Position numbers and translations under genes: made by a program
Origin: Streptomyces hydrogenans
GTDB taxonomy: Bacteria; Actinomycetota; Actinomycetes; Streptomycetales; Streptomycetaceae
Assembly: GCF_014656075.1 (NCBI RefSeq)
Contig: NZ_BNBS01000019.1
Location: forward strand, 1-64,000
Length of the DNA stretch: 64,000 nt
Reading direction: 5' to 3'
In this document: piece after piece, positions 51,163 to 60,571 of the stretch
How the letters are laid out: the number at the start of each line of letters is the position of its first letter
Position numbering within the stretch: the first letter of the stretch is position 1
Notes under the pieces: model-generated
What the model was told of the DNA's origin: nothing
The model's input: only the letters and a program-made list of their open reading frames with translations
The model's database searches: none

Positions 51163-51207
51163 TACGAGGAGAGGCCCCCGGCGCGATGCCGGGGGCCTCT
51201 CCTCGTA
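51163..51207. terminator. 20-bp perfect bidirectional terminator
   Basis: Left arm TACGAGGAGAGGCCCCCGGC (51163-51182), loop GCGAT, right arm 51188-51207 its perfect complement. It separates the membrane-protein gene from the end of the suf operon. Confidence 0.92.
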
Positions 51208-51217
51208 CGGTGACGGC

Positions 51218-51556
51218 TCAGACGTTGAAGCCGAGCGCGCGCAGCTGCTCGCGGCCGTCGTCGGTGATCTTGTCCGGGCCCCACGGGGGCATCCAGACCC
51301 AGTTGATCCGCAGCTCGTTGACGATGCCGTCGGTGGCCGAGCGGGCCTGGTCCTCGATGACGTCCGTCAGCGGACAGGCCGCCGAGGTCAGCGTCATGTC
51401 CAGCGTCGCGACGTTGGAGTCGTCGATGTGGATCCCGTAGATCAGGCCGAGGTTGACGACGTCGATGCCCAGCTCGGGGTCGACGACGTCGTACAGCGCC
51501 TCGCGGACTTCTTCCTCGGAGGCCGGCTTCATGGTGGCCTCGATGTTCTCGGTCAT
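51218..51556 (-). CDS. sufT: SufT-like Fe-S assembly factor (MIP18/DUF59)
   Basis: A 112-aa DUF59 protein ending the suf operon. It contains EALYDVVDPELGIDVVNLGLIYG and the conserved cysteine block MTLTSAACPLTDVIEDQA, and closes with WMPPWGPDKITDDGREQLRALGFNV. SufT helps maturation or transfer of Fe-S clusters. ATG 51556 overlaps the sufU stop by ATGA. Confidence 0.93.
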   Translation of the reverse strand: MTENIEATMKPASEEEVREALYDVVDPELGIDVVNLGLIYGIHIDDSNVATLDMTLTSAACPLTDVIEDQARSATDGIVNELRINWVWMPPWGPDKITDDGREQLRALGFNV

Positions 51557-52026
51557 GCCGACTTCCTCACAGACTTCTGGTCGTCTCCGCCCAGGGCCTG
51601 GGCGGTCGCGTCCTTCCACGCCATCCAGCTGAGCAGCGCGCACTTCACCCGGGCCGGGTACTTGGAGACGCCGGCGAACGCGACCGCGTCCTCCAGGATC
51701 TCCTCCATGGCGTCATCCGGTTCGAGCTGGCCCTTGGACTGCATCAGCTCCAGGAAGGTGCCCTGGATCTTCTGCGCCTCGGCCAGCTCCTTGCCGACGA
51801 GCAGCTCGTTGAGGACGGAGGCCGACGCCTGGCTGATGGAGCAGCCCTGGCCCTCGTACGAGACGTCCTCGATGCGGTCGCCGTCGTACTTCACGCGCAG
51901 CGTGATCTCGTCGCCGCACGTCGGGTTGACGTGGTGCACCTCGGCGTCGCCGTCCCGCAAGCCCCGCCCGTGCGGGTGCTTGTAGTGGTCCAGGATGACG
52001 TCCTGGTACATCGAATCCAGCTTCAC
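51553..52026 (-). CDS. sufU: SufU, Fe-S scaffold / sulfur transfer protein
   Basis: A 157-aa zinc-containing sulfur acceptor of the Gram-positive SufU type. Its three conserved cysteines stand in NPTCGDEITL, GQGCSISQAS and YPARVKCALLSW, with the Asp of the first motif completing the Zn site. It takes persulfide from SufS for SufBCD. The GTG start at 52026 reads MKLDSMYQDVILDHYKHP as in homologues. No SufE is encoded; SufU fills this role. It lies 12 nt after sufS. Confidence 0.95.
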   Translation of the reverse strand: MKLDSMYQDVILDHYKHPHGRGLRDGDAEVHHVNPTCGDEITLRVKYDGDRIEDVSYEGQGCSISQASASVLNELLVGKELAEAQKIQGTFLELMQSKGQLEPDDAMEEILEDAVAFAGVSKYPARVKCALLSWMAWKDATAQALGGDDQKSVRKSA

Positions 52027-52038
52027 AGCTCTGCCGCC

Positions 52039-53307
52039 CTATCCGAAGAAGTTACGGACGTGCTCCAGCCCCTCGACGAGGGCGTCGACCTCGGCCGGAG
52101 TGGAGTACAGGTAGAACGACGCCCGCGTGGTCGCAGGAATTCCGTACCGCAGGCAGACCGGCCGCGCGCAGTGGTGGCCGACCCGGACCGCGATGCCCTG
52201 CTCGTCGAGGACCTGGCCCACGTCGTGCGGGTGGATGTCGCCGAGCGTGAAGGAGATCGCCGCGCCGCGGTCCTCGGCCGTGGTGGGGCCGATGATCCGC
52301 AGGTCCGGCACCTCCTGGAGGCGACGGACGGCGTACTCGGTGATCGCGTGCTCGTGGCGCGCGATGTTCTCCATGCCGATCGCCGACAGGTAGTCCACGG
52401 CCGCGCCGAGGCCGACGGCCTGGGCGATCGGGGGCGTACCCGCCTCGAACTTGTGCGGGGCCGGCGCGTAGGTGGAGGAGTGCATCGAGACGGTCTCGAT
52501 CATCTCGCCGCCGCCGAGGAAGGGCGGCAGGTCCTCCAGGAGCTCCTGCCGTCCCCACAGCACGCCGATGCCGGTCGGGCCGCACATCTTGTGGCCGGTG
52601 AAGGCCACGAAGTCGGCCTGGAGCGCCTGCACGTCCAGGACCTGGTGCGGGGCCGCCTGCGAGGCGTCGATGCAGACGAGCGCACCGACCTCCTGGGCGC
52701 GCCGGACGATGGTCTCGACCGGGTTCTGGGTGCCGAGCAGGTTGGAGACCAGCGTGAAGGAGACGATCTTCGTCTTCTCCGTGATGACCTCTTCGATGTT
52801 CGACAGGTCGAGACGGCCGTCGTCGGTGAGGCCGAACCACTTCAGCTTCGCGCCGGTGCGCTGCGAGAGCAGCTGCCACGGGACGATGTTGGAGTGGTGC
52901 TCCATCTCCGTGATGGCGATCTCGGTCTCGTGGTCCACCCGGTAGGGGTCCTCGGCCCAGCCCAGCATGTTGGCCACGAGGTTGAGCGACTCGGAGGCGT
53001 TCTTGGTGAAGATCACCTCATTGCGGCTCGGCGCGTTGATGAAGGCGGCGACCTTGTCGCGGGCGCCCTCGTACAGCGCGGTGGCCTCCTCGGCGACCGT
53101 GTAGACGCCGCGGTGGACGTTGGCGTTGTGACGCTCGTAGTAGGCGTTGAGCGCGTCGAGGACCTGCCGCGGCTTCTGCGAGGTGGCCGCGGAGTCCAGG
53201 TACACGATCTTCTTGCCGTCGTGGACCGTGCGATCCAGGAGCGGGAAGTCCTTGCGGATCGCCTCGGTGTCGAGGAGGCCGGTCAGCCCCTGATGGGCGG
53301 AAGTCAC
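52039..53307 (-). CDS. sufS: Cysteine desulfurase SufS
   Basis: A 422-aa group II PLP-dependent desulfurase that generates persulfide from cysteine. Landmarks: VYLDSAATSQKP, TEMEHHSNIVPWQ, VCIDASQAAPH, the PLP lysine in AFTGHKMCGPTGIGVLWG, and the catalytic cysteine loop GHHCARPVCLRYG. The GTG start at 53307 overlaps the sufC stop (GTGA). Differs from the class V protein at 17823, which lacks this loop. Confidence 0.97.
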   Translation of the reverse strand: MTSAHQGLTGLLDTEAIRKDFPLLDRTVHDGKKIVYLDSAATSQKPRQVLDALNAYYERHNANVHRGVYTVAEEATALYEGARDKVAAFINAPSRNEVIFTKNASESLNLVANMLGWAEDPYRVDHETEIAITEMEHHSNIVPWQLLSQRTGAKLKWFGLTDDGRLDLSNIEEVITEKTKIVSFTLVSNLLGTQNPVETIVRRAQEVGALVCIDASQAAPHQVLDVQALQADFVAFTGHKMCGPTGIGVLWGRQELLEDLPPFLGGGEMIETVSMHSSTYAPAPHKFEAGTPPIAQAVGLGAAVDYLSAIGMENIARHEHAITEYAVRRLQEVPDLRIIGPTTAEDRGAAISFTLGDIHPHDVGQVLDEQGIAVRVGHHCARPVCLRYGIPATTRASFYLYSTPAEVDALVEGLEHVRNFFG

Positions 53308-54068
53308 GCGGATGCGCCACCCTTCACGTACTTGTCGTAGCCCTCGTTCTCCAGCTGGTCGGCGAGCTCGGCGCCGCCGGACTCGACGATGCGGCCGTTC
53401 GCGAACACGTGCACGAAGTCGGGCTTGATGTAGCGCAGGATGCGCGTGTAGTGGGTGATGAGGAGGGTGCCGACCTCGCCCGTCTCGCGGACGCGGTTGA
53501 CGCCCTCGGAGACGATGCGCAGGGCGTCGACGTCGAGGCCGGAGTCGGTCTCGTCGAGGATCGCGATCCTCGGCTTGAGGAGCTCCAGCTGGAGGATCTC
53601 GTGGCGCTTCTTCTCGCCGCCGGAGAAGCCCTCGTTCACGTTGCGCTCGGCGAAGGCCGGGTCCATGGAGAGCTTCTCCATGGCCTCGCGGACCTCCTTG
53701 ACCCAGGTGCGCAGCTTGGGGGCCTCGCCGCGGATGGCGGTGGCGGAGGTGCGCAGGAAGTTGGAGACCGAGACGCCGGGAACCTCGACCGGGTACTGCA
53801 TGGCGAGGAAGACGCCGGCGCGGGCGCGCTCGTCGACGGACATCTCCAGGACGTCCTCGCCGTCGAGGGTGACGGTGCCGCCGGTGACCGTGTACTTGGG
53901 GTGGCCCGCCAGGGAGTACGCCAGGGTCGACTTGCCGGAGCCGTTGGGGCCCATGACCGCGTGGGTCTCACCCTGCTTGATGGTCAGGTCGACGCCCTTG
54001 AGGATCTCGCGGGGGCCGTTCTCCGCATCGACGGAGACGTGCAGGTCGTGGATTTCGAGCGTTGCCAT
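53304..54068 (-). CDS. sufC: SufC, ATPase of the SufBCD scaffold
   Basis: A 254-aa ABC-type ATPase without membrane partner. Walker A is MGPNGSGKSTL, the signature is EGFSGGEKKRHEIL (typical SufC variant of LSGGQ) and Walker B is PRIAILDETDSGLDVDAL. It energises cluster assembly on SufB-SufD. ATG 54068 starts the family sequence ATLEIHDLHVSV; a start at 54107 would add 13 residues with no family match. Confidence 0.97.
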   Translation of the reverse strand: MATLEIHDLHVSVDAENGPREILKGVDLTIKQGETHAVMGPNGSGKSTLAYSLAGHPKYTVTGGTVTLDGEDVLEMSVDERARAGVFLAMQYPVEVPGVSVSNFLRTSATAIRGEAPKLRTWVKEVREAMEKLSMDPAFAERNVNEGFSGGEKKRHEILQLELLKPRIAILDETDSGLDVDALRIVSEGVNRVRETGEVGTLLITHYTRILRYIKPDFVHVFANGRIVESGGAELADQLENEGYDKYVKGGASA

Positions 54069-54075
54069 GGGTGAC

Positions 54076-54393
54076 TCAGGACTCCTGGGTGACGGAGACG
54101 AGCACATCGTCCCCTTCGATCTTTACGGGGTACACGGGGACGGGGCGCGTCGCGGGAAGGCCGGACGGCTTGCCGGTGCGGAGGTCGAAGCTGGAGCCGT
54201 GCAGCCAGCACTCGATGGCGCAGTCCTCGACCTCGCCCTCCGAGAGGGAGACGTTCGCGTGCGAGCAGATGTCGTTGATCGCGAACACCTCGCCCTCGGT
54301 GTGGACGACCGACACCGGCGTGCCGTCGACCTCGACCCGCTTCGGGGTGTCGGCCTCCAGCTCGCTCAGCGAGCAGACACGGACGAAGGCCAT
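54076..54393 (-). CDS. Rieske-type [2Fe-2S] ferredoxin in the suf operon
   Basis: A 105-aa small Rieske protein with the two ligand boxes CSHANVSLSEG and CWLHGSSFDLRTG (Cys-x-His ... Cys-x2-His), like NirD or dioxygenase ferredoxin subunits. It is placed between sufD and sufC, overlapping sufD (TGATG) and 7 nt before sufC, a position conserved in actinobacterial suf operons. It may supply electrons for cluster assembly or act as an early client; the exact role is not established. Confidence 0.92.
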   Translation of the reverse strand: MAFVRVCSLSELEADTPKRVEVDGTPVSVVHTEGEVFAINDICSHANVSLSEGEVEDCAIECWLHGSSFDLRTGKPSGLPATRPVPVYPVKIEGDDVLVSVTQES

Positions 54394-55574
54394 CAGACGG
54401 AAGCCTCCAGCTCGGCCTCGACCTTGGCGATGAGGCGCTCCTCGACGTCCGGCAGACCGATCTGCTGGACCAGCTCGGCGAAGAAGCCGCGGACGACGAG
54501 GCGGCGGGCCTCGGTCTCCGGGATGCCGCGGGCCATCAGGTAGAAGAGCTGCTCGTCGTCGAAGCGGCCGGTGGCGGAGGCGTGGCCGGCGCCGGCGATC
54601 TCGCCGGTCTCGATCTCCAGGTTCGGCACCGAGTCGACCCGGGCGCCGTCGGTGAGGACGAGGTTCCGGTTGAGCTCGTAGGTGTCGGTGCCCTCGGCGG
54701 CGGCCTGGATGAGGACGTCGCCGATCCAGACCGCGTGCGCGTCCTGGCCCTGCAGCGCGCCCTTGTAGGCCACGTTGGAGGTGCAGTGCGGGGTGTTGTG
54801 GTCGACCAGGAGGCGGTGCTCCTGGTGCTGGCCCGCGTCGGTGAAGTACAGGCCGAAGAGCTCGGCCGAGCCGCCGGGGGCGGAGTAGCTCACGCGCGGG
54901 TGGAGGCGGACGACGTCGCCGCCGAAGGTGACGACGACCGACTTGAAGGAGGCGTCCCGGCCGAGCAGCGCGTTGTGCTGCGCGACGTGGACGGCGTCCT
55001 TGTCCCAGTCCTGGACGGAGACGACGGTGAGCTTGGCGCCGTCGCCGAGCACGAAGTCGACGTTGGCGGCGAGCACCGCGTCACCGGTGTGGTCGATGAC
55101 GACGACGGCCTCGGCGAAGGCTCCGAGCTCGATCACCTGGTGGCCGAAGGCGACGCCGCCCTGGCCGTGCACGGCGACGCGGATCGGCTCGGCGAGGACG
55201 GCCTCCTTGGCGACGGTGACGACCGACGCCTTCTCGAAGGAGGAGTACGCCTGGGCGGCGACGCGGTCGACGGGCTTGCCGGCCTTGCGCAGGCGCTCGT
55301 CGTCGCGGCCGACGGTCTCCACGGTGACGCCCTCGGGGGCCTCGATCTCGACCCGGACGCCCTCGCCGGTCGCGACGGCGGTGCCGTCGTGCAGACCGCG
55401 CAGACGGGCGAGCGGGGTGAAGCGCCACTCCTCCTCGCGGCCGTGCGGGACGGGGAAGTCCGCGACGTCGAAGGACGGCGGGGCGCTCATGCGGGTGGCG
55501 ACGGTGGACTCGGCGGCCACCGCGATCGAGCCCGCGGTGGTGGAGCCCGCGGGGATGTTCTGAGCCTCAGCCAT
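54393..55574 (-). CDS. sufD: SufD, scaffold subunit
   Basis: A 393-aa SufBD-core protein: beta-helix region with LLVDHNTPHCTSNVAYKGALQGQDAHAVWIGDVLIQAAAEGTDTYELNRNLVLTDGARVDSVPNLEIET and C-terminal helical cap ARGIPETEARRLVVRGFFAELVQQI. The conserved HCTSN block and the His in the AGHASATG motif mark the SufB-facing metal site. ATG 55574; 65 bp separate it from sufB. Confidence 0.96.
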   Translation of the reverse strand: MAEAQNIPAGSTTAGSIAVAAESTVATRMSAPPSFDVADFPVPHGREEEWRFTPLARLRGLHDGTAVATGEGVRVEIEAPEGVTVETVGRDDERLRKAGKPVDRVAAQAYSSFEKASVVTVAKEAVLAEPIRVAVHGQGGVAFGHQVIELGAFAEAVVVIDHTGDAVLAANVDFVLGDGAKLTVVSVQDWDKDAVHVAQHNALLGRDASFKSVVVTFGGDVVRLHPRVSYSAPGGSAELFGLYFTDAGQHQEHRLLVDHNTPHCTSNVAYKGALQGQDAHAVWIGDVLIQAAAEGTDTYELNRNLVLTDGARVDSVPNLEIETGEIAGAGHASATGRFDDEQLFYLMARGIPETEARRLVVRGFFAELVQQIGLPDVEERLIAKVEAELEASV

Positions 55575-55639
55575 GGCTGTCGTGTTGCTCTCTTCCTGCG
55601 TAAGAAATCAGTCGCTGCGGTACGGAGGGGCGGGAGGCG

Positions 55640-57055
55640 TCAGCCGACCGCGCCTTCCATCTGCAGCTCGATCAGCCGGTTCAGCTCCAGCGCGTACTCC
55701 ATCGGCAGCTCCTTGGCGATCGGCTCGACGAAGCCGCGGACGATCATCGCCATGGCCTCCTGCTCGGTCAGGCCGCGCTGCATCAGGTAGAAGAGCTGGT
55801 CCTCGGAGACCTTGGAGACGGTGGCCTCGTGGCCCATGGTCACGTCGTCCTCGCGCACGTCCACGTAGGGGTACGTGTCGGAGCGGGAGATCGTGTCGAC
55901 GAGCAGGGCGTCGCAGAGCACGTTGGACTTGGCGCCGGGGGCGCCCTCGCCGATCTCGATGAGGCCGCGGTAGGAGGTGCGGCCGCCGCCGCGCGCCACC
56001 GACTTGGAGACGATGGACGACGAGGTGTTCGGGGCCATGTGGACCATCTTGGCGCCGGCGTCCTGGTGCTGGCCCTCGCCCGCGAAGGCGATGGAGAGCG
56101 TCTCGCCCTTGGCGTGCTCGCCCATCAGGTAGACGGCCGGGTACTTCATGGTGACCTTGGAGCCGATGTTGCCGTCGACCCACTCCATGGTGGCGCCCTC
56201 GTAGGCGACGGCGCGCTTGGTCACCAGGTTGTAGACGTTGTTCGACCAGTTCTGGATCGTCGTGTAGCGGCAGCGGCCGCCCTTCTTCACGATGATCTCG
56301 ACGACCGCGGAGTGCAGCGAGTCGGAGGAGTAGATCGGGGCGGTGCAGCCCTCGACGTAGTGGACGTAGGCGTCCTCGTCGACGATGATCAGCGTCCGCT
56401 CGAACTGGCCCATGTTCTCCGTGTTGATACGGAAGTAGGCCTGGAGCGGGATCTCGACGTGCACGCCCTTCGGCACGTAGATGAACGATCCGCCGGACCA
56501 CACGGCCGTGTTCAGCGAGGCGAACTTGTTGTCGCCGACCGGGATGACGGTGCCGAAGTACTCCTTGAAGAGCTCCTCGTGCTCCTTCAGCGCGGTGTCG
56601 GTGTCGACGAAGATGACGCCCTGCTCCTCCAGGTCCTCGCGGATCTGGTGGTAGACGACCTCGGACTCGTACTGGGCCGCGACACCGGCGACGAGGCGCT
56701 GCTTCTCCGCCTCCGGGATGCCGAGCTTGTCGTACGTGTTCTTGATGTCCTCCGGCAGGTCCTCCCAGGACTCGGCCTGCTTCTCGGTGGACCGCACGAA
56801 GTACTTGATGTTGTCGAAGTCGATCCCGCCGAGGTCGGAGCCCCAGGTCGGCATGGGCTTCTTGCCGAAGAGCTTCAGGCCCTTGAGCCGGAGCTTCAGC
56901 ATCCACTCGGGCTCGTTCTTCTTCGAGGAGATGTCGCGGACGACGTCCTCGTTCAGACCGCGCTTGGCGGTGGCGCCGGCGGTGTCGGAGTCGGCCCAGC
57001 CGTACTCGTACCGACCCAGGCCCTCAAGCTCGGGGTGGCTGATCTCGGTGGTCAT
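55640..57055 (-). CDS. sufB: SufB, scaffold subunit
   Basis: A 471-aa central scaffold on which the [4Fe-4S] cluster forms. Blocks include [52 protein letters not shown], the [21 protein letters not shown] strand with the candidate catalytic cysteine, and AGHEAT-type [26 protein letters not shown] 57055 overlaps the sufR stop (ATGA). Confidence 0.97.
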   Translation of the reverse strand: MTTEISHPELEGLGRYEYGWADSDTAGATAKRGLNEDVVRDISSKKNEPEWMLKLRLKGLKLFGKKPMPTWGSDLGGIDFDNIKYFVRSTEKQAESWEDLPEDIKNTYDKLGIPEAEKQRLVAGVAAQYESEVVYHQIREDLEEQGVIFVDTDTALKEHEELFKEYFGTVIPVGDNKFASLNTAVWSGGSFIYVPKGVHVEIPLQAYFRINTENMGQFERTLIIVDEDAYVHYVEGCTAPIYSSDSLHSAVVEIIVKKGGRCRYTTIQNWSNNVYNLVTKRAVAYEGATMEWVDGNIGSKVTMKYPAVYLMGEHAKGETLSIAFAGEGQHQDAGAKMVHMAPNTSSSIVSKSVARGGGRTSYRGLIEIGEGAPGAKSNVLCDALLVDTISRSDTYPYVDVREDDVTMGHEATVSKVSEDQLFYLMQRGLTEQEAMAMIVRGFVEPIAKELPMEYALELNRLIELQMEGAVG

Positions 57056-57777
57056 TCGGGCTTCCTCCCGGCCGTACTTGCGGATGCTGTCTCAGTGGTC
57101 TGCGGGGTGCTGTGCGGGATGAACGTGGTGCAGACGCCGTCGCCGTGGGCGATGGTGGCCAGGCGCTGGACGTGCGTTCCCAGGAGGCGGGAGAAGAATT
57201 CCGTCTCCGCCTCGCACAGCTGGGGGTACTGCTCGGCGACGTGGGCGACCGGGCAGTGGTGCTGGCAGAGCTGCTCGCCGACCGGCGCGTTGCGCGCAGT
57301 CGCAGCGTACCCGTCCGCCGTCAGGGCCTTGGCCAGCGCCTCGGCCCGCCGTTCGGGCTCGACCGATTCGACGGCCTCCCGGTAGGGCTCGGCCTGGGCC
57401 TCGATCCGGTCGCGGGCGAAGGCGGCCACGGCCGCCTCCCCTCCGGCGTTGCGCTCGATCCAGCGGAGCGCCTCGACGGCGAGGGAGTCGTACGACTGGT
57501 CGAAGGCGTCCCGGCCGCAGTCGGTGAGGGCGAACACCTTGGCGGGGCGGCCGCGGGTGCGGGCGCCGTAGACGCGCTTCTCGCGTGCCTCCACGACCTG
57601 CTCGGCGACGAGCGCGTCGAGGTGCCGGCGGACGGCGGCCTGAGTGAGGCCCAGCCGCTCGGCGAGGTCGGCGACGGTGGACGGCCCGTGATCCAGGATG
57701 GAGCGCGCGACCCGGTTGCGGGTGGACCGCTCACCGGTCGCGAGTTCCTCCGAGGGAGCCGCGCCAAGGTTTTTCAC
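57052..57777 (-). CDS. sufR: SufR, Fe-S-sensing repressor of the suf operon
   Basis: A 241-aa winged-helix regulator. N-terminal DNA-binding domain: [49 protein letters not shown], with wing [15 protein letters not shown]. The C-terminal part has cluster ligands in [22 protein letters not shown] (Cys-x3-Cys then Cys 13 later). Holo-SufR represses the operon when clusters are plentiful. The GTG start at 57777 coincides with a short inverted repeat that is a plausible autoregulatory site. Confidence 0.95.
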   Translation of the reverse strand: MKNLGAAPSEELATGERSTRNRVARSILDHGPSTVADLAERLGLTQAAVRRHLDALVAEQVVEAREKRVYGARTRGRPAKVFALTDCGRDAFDQSYDSLAVEALRWIERNAGGEAAVAAFARDRIEAQAEPYREAVESVEPERRAEALAKALTADGYAATARNAPVGEQLCQHHCPVAHVAEQYPQLCEAETEFFSRLLGTHVQRLATIAHGDGVCTTFIPHSTPQTTETASASTAGRKPE

Positions 57778-57790
57778 AACGCCATTGTTG
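57777..57790. promoter_or_regulatory. Candidate SufR operator over the sufR start
   Basis: CAACGCCATTGTTG: inverted CAAC/GTTG with 6-nt spacer, beginning in the sufR start codon. Upstream AT-rich CGTAATTAATCAGG suggests a -10 region on the minus strand. Confidence 0.5.
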
Positions 57791-57848
57791 CGTAATTAAT
57801 CAGGCAGTGACAAGCCGCGTCCGAAGAGGTGACGATGGCGTGCATCAC

Positions 57849-57867
57849 TCAGGTAAGGCTTACCTGA
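57849..57867. promoter_or_regulatory. Iron box upstream of sufR
   Basis: TCAGGTAAGGCTTACCTGA is a perfect 9-1-9 palindrome of DmdR1/IdeR type (core AGGTNAGGCTNACCT). It lies 72 bp upstream of the sufR start and 13 bp past the stop of the DUF72 gene, so it must serve the suf operon. Confidence 0.82.
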
Positions 57868-57880
57868 CCTGCGGAAACGA

Positions 57881-58690
57881 TCATTCGTGGGATGAATCGA
57901 AGCCGTCCTGACCAGCCGGTTCCCCCTCCTCGGGGATCGCGGCGGGCACGGCCACCGGCCGCCCGGCCTCGCTCATCAGGTCCCGGAGAACGGCCGCGTC
58001 ACGGGGTGCCTCGACCCCCGGGTCGTTGTTGAAGTAGACGTACGCGTCCGCCCCCGCCGGACGGCCCTCGACCAGCCGCCCCACCCAGCTCTCCAGCGCC
58101 TGCCGGCCGTACGCCGGCCACGGCCGGGCCCGGCCCTCGTGCAGCCGCAGATAGCCCCAGTCCGCCGTCCGCCACAGCGGGGTCACCGGCCTGGACCCCC
58201 GGTCCGCCCAGCACAGCGCGGCCCCCCGCTCCGCGAGCACCGCCTCGGTCCGGTCCGTCCACCAGGAGGCGTGCCGCGGCTCGACGGCCACCCGCACCCC
58301 CGCCGGGAAACAGGCGAGGACCGCGTCGAGCAGCCCCGTGTCGGCCCGCAGCGACGGCGGGAACTGGAGCAGCACCGGCCCCAGCCGGTCCCCCAGCTCC
58401 CCCGCCCTCCCCATCAGCTCCGCCACCAGCTCCTCCGGCTCCCGCAGCCGCTTGTCGTGCGTCAGCCGGCGGGGCGCCTTGACCGCCATGACGAAGCCCC
58501 CGGGCGTCCGCCTCCGCCAGGCGGCGAAGGTCGACCGTTCCGGCAGCCGGTAGAACGAGCCGTTGTTCTCCACGGTGGCGAACCGGCGCGCGTACTCCTC
58601 CAGCCAGAGCCGCTGCGGCACGCCCTCCGGGTAGAAGGTGCCCCGCCAGTCCCGGTACTGCCACCCCGAGGTGCCCACGAAGACCGTCAT
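57881..58690 (-). CDS. DUF72 domain protein
   Basis: A 269-aa TIM-barrel protein of the widespread YecE/DUF72 family, function unknown. The family opening VFVGTSGWQYRDWRGTFYPEGVPQRLWLEEYARRFATVENNGSFYRLP is complete, with FVMAVKAPRRLTHDKRL, GPVLLQFPPSLRAD, VAVEPRHASWW and the C-terminal DAYVYFNNDPGVEAPRDA. ATG 58690; it is divergent from the ABC exporter 102 bp away. Confidence 0.93.
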   Translation of the reverse strand: MTVFVGTSGWQYRDWRGTFYPEGVPQRLWLEEYARRFATVENNGSFYRLPERSTFAAWRRRTPGGFVMAVKAPRRLTHDKRLREPEELVAELMGRAGELGDRLGPVLLQFPPSLRADTGLLDAVLACFPAGVRVAVEPRHASWWTDRTEAVLAERGAALCWADRGSRPVTPLWRTADWGYLRLHEGRARPWPAYGRQALESWVGRLVEGRPAGADAYVYFNNDPGVEAPRDAAVLRDLMSEAGRPVAVPAAIPEEGEPAGQDGFDSSHE

Positions 58691-58779
58691 GGGGGGCGCC
58701 TGCCCCGTCCGCGGCCGCCCATCCGGCGCCGCCCGGCCCCTCCCCCGGGGCCGCGGCCCGACCCGTCCCGGCGGGTCCT

Positions 58780-58785
58780 TAGACT
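58780..58785 (+). promoter_or_regulatory. Possible -10 box for a leaderless ABC ATPase transcript
   Basis: TAGACT ends 7 nt before ATG 58793, the spacing expected if transcription begins at the start codon. No convincing -35 is seen and there is no Shine-Dalgarno. Confidence 0.4.
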
Positions 58786-58792
58786 TCCGGGC

Positions 58793-59724
<932 letters not shown>

Positions 59725-59728
<4 letters not shown>

Positions 59729-60489
59729 GCGCCGGTACGTACGCGCCGAAGCCGGGGGCCGCCCCCGTCGGACGGATGATCGCGGCGCAGACCGCCCTGG
59801 AGACCCGGATGCTGCTCCGCAACGGCGAGCAGCTCCTCCTCACGGTGATCATCCCCTCCCTCCTGCTGGTGCTGTTCTCGACCGTCGACGTCGTCGACAC
59901 GGGCGAGGGGAAGGCCGTGGACTTCCTCGCCCCCGGCGTCCTCGCGCTCGCCGTGATGTCCACCGCCTTCACCGGCCAGGCCATCGCCACCGGCTTCGAG
60001 CGCCGCTACGGCGTCCTCAAGCGGCTGGGCGCCTCCCCGCTGCCCCGCCGGGCCCTGATGACCGCCAAGACGCTCGCCGTCCTGGTCACCGAGGTCCTCC
60101 AGATCGTCCTGCTGACCGCCATCGCGTTCGGCCTGGGCTGGTCCCCGCACGGCAACCCGCTCGCCGTACTGCTCCTCCTGGTCCTCGGCACCGCGGCCTT
60201 CTCCGGGCTCGGGCTCCTCATGGCCGGCACGCTCAAGGCCGAGGCCACCCTCGCCGCCGCCAACCTGGTCTTCCTGCTGCTCCTGGTCGGCGGCGGGGTG
60301 ATCGTCCCGCTGGAGAAGTTCGGCGCGGCCGGGGACGTCCTCGCGCTGCTGCCGATCTCGGCCCTCTCCGACGGCCTCAGGGACGTCCTGCGGGACGGCG
60401 CGGGCATGCCGTGGGCGGACGCCGGGATCCTCGCCGTCTGGGCCGTCCTGGGCCTCGGCGCGGCCGCGAAGCTCTTCCGCTGGGAGTAG
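59725..60489 (+). CDS. ABC-2 type transporter permease
   Basis: A 254-aa membrane protein with six predicted helices in ABC-2 layout, beginning with a cytosolic segment (QTALETRMLLRNGEQLLLTVIIPSLLLVLF) and containing the coupling region GFERRYGVLKRLGASPLPRRALMTAKTLAVLVTEV. It pairs with the ATPase through an ATGA overlap. Confidence 0.92.
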
Positions 60490-60558
60490 CGGAGGGGACT
60501 CAGAGGGTGACGTTTCCCGACAAGCCACCCCTCGTGAAAGCGTGCACAAGCCCGCGCC

Positions 60559-60564
60559 TACGAT
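60559..60564 (+). promoter_or_regulatory. -10 box TACGAT for a probably leaderless ctaA
   Basis: TACGAT ends 7 nt before GTG 60572 and no ribosome site lies between, so the transcript probably begins at or next to the start codon. The -35 region is not clear. Confidence 0.45.
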
Positions 60565-60571
60565 AGGGCCC

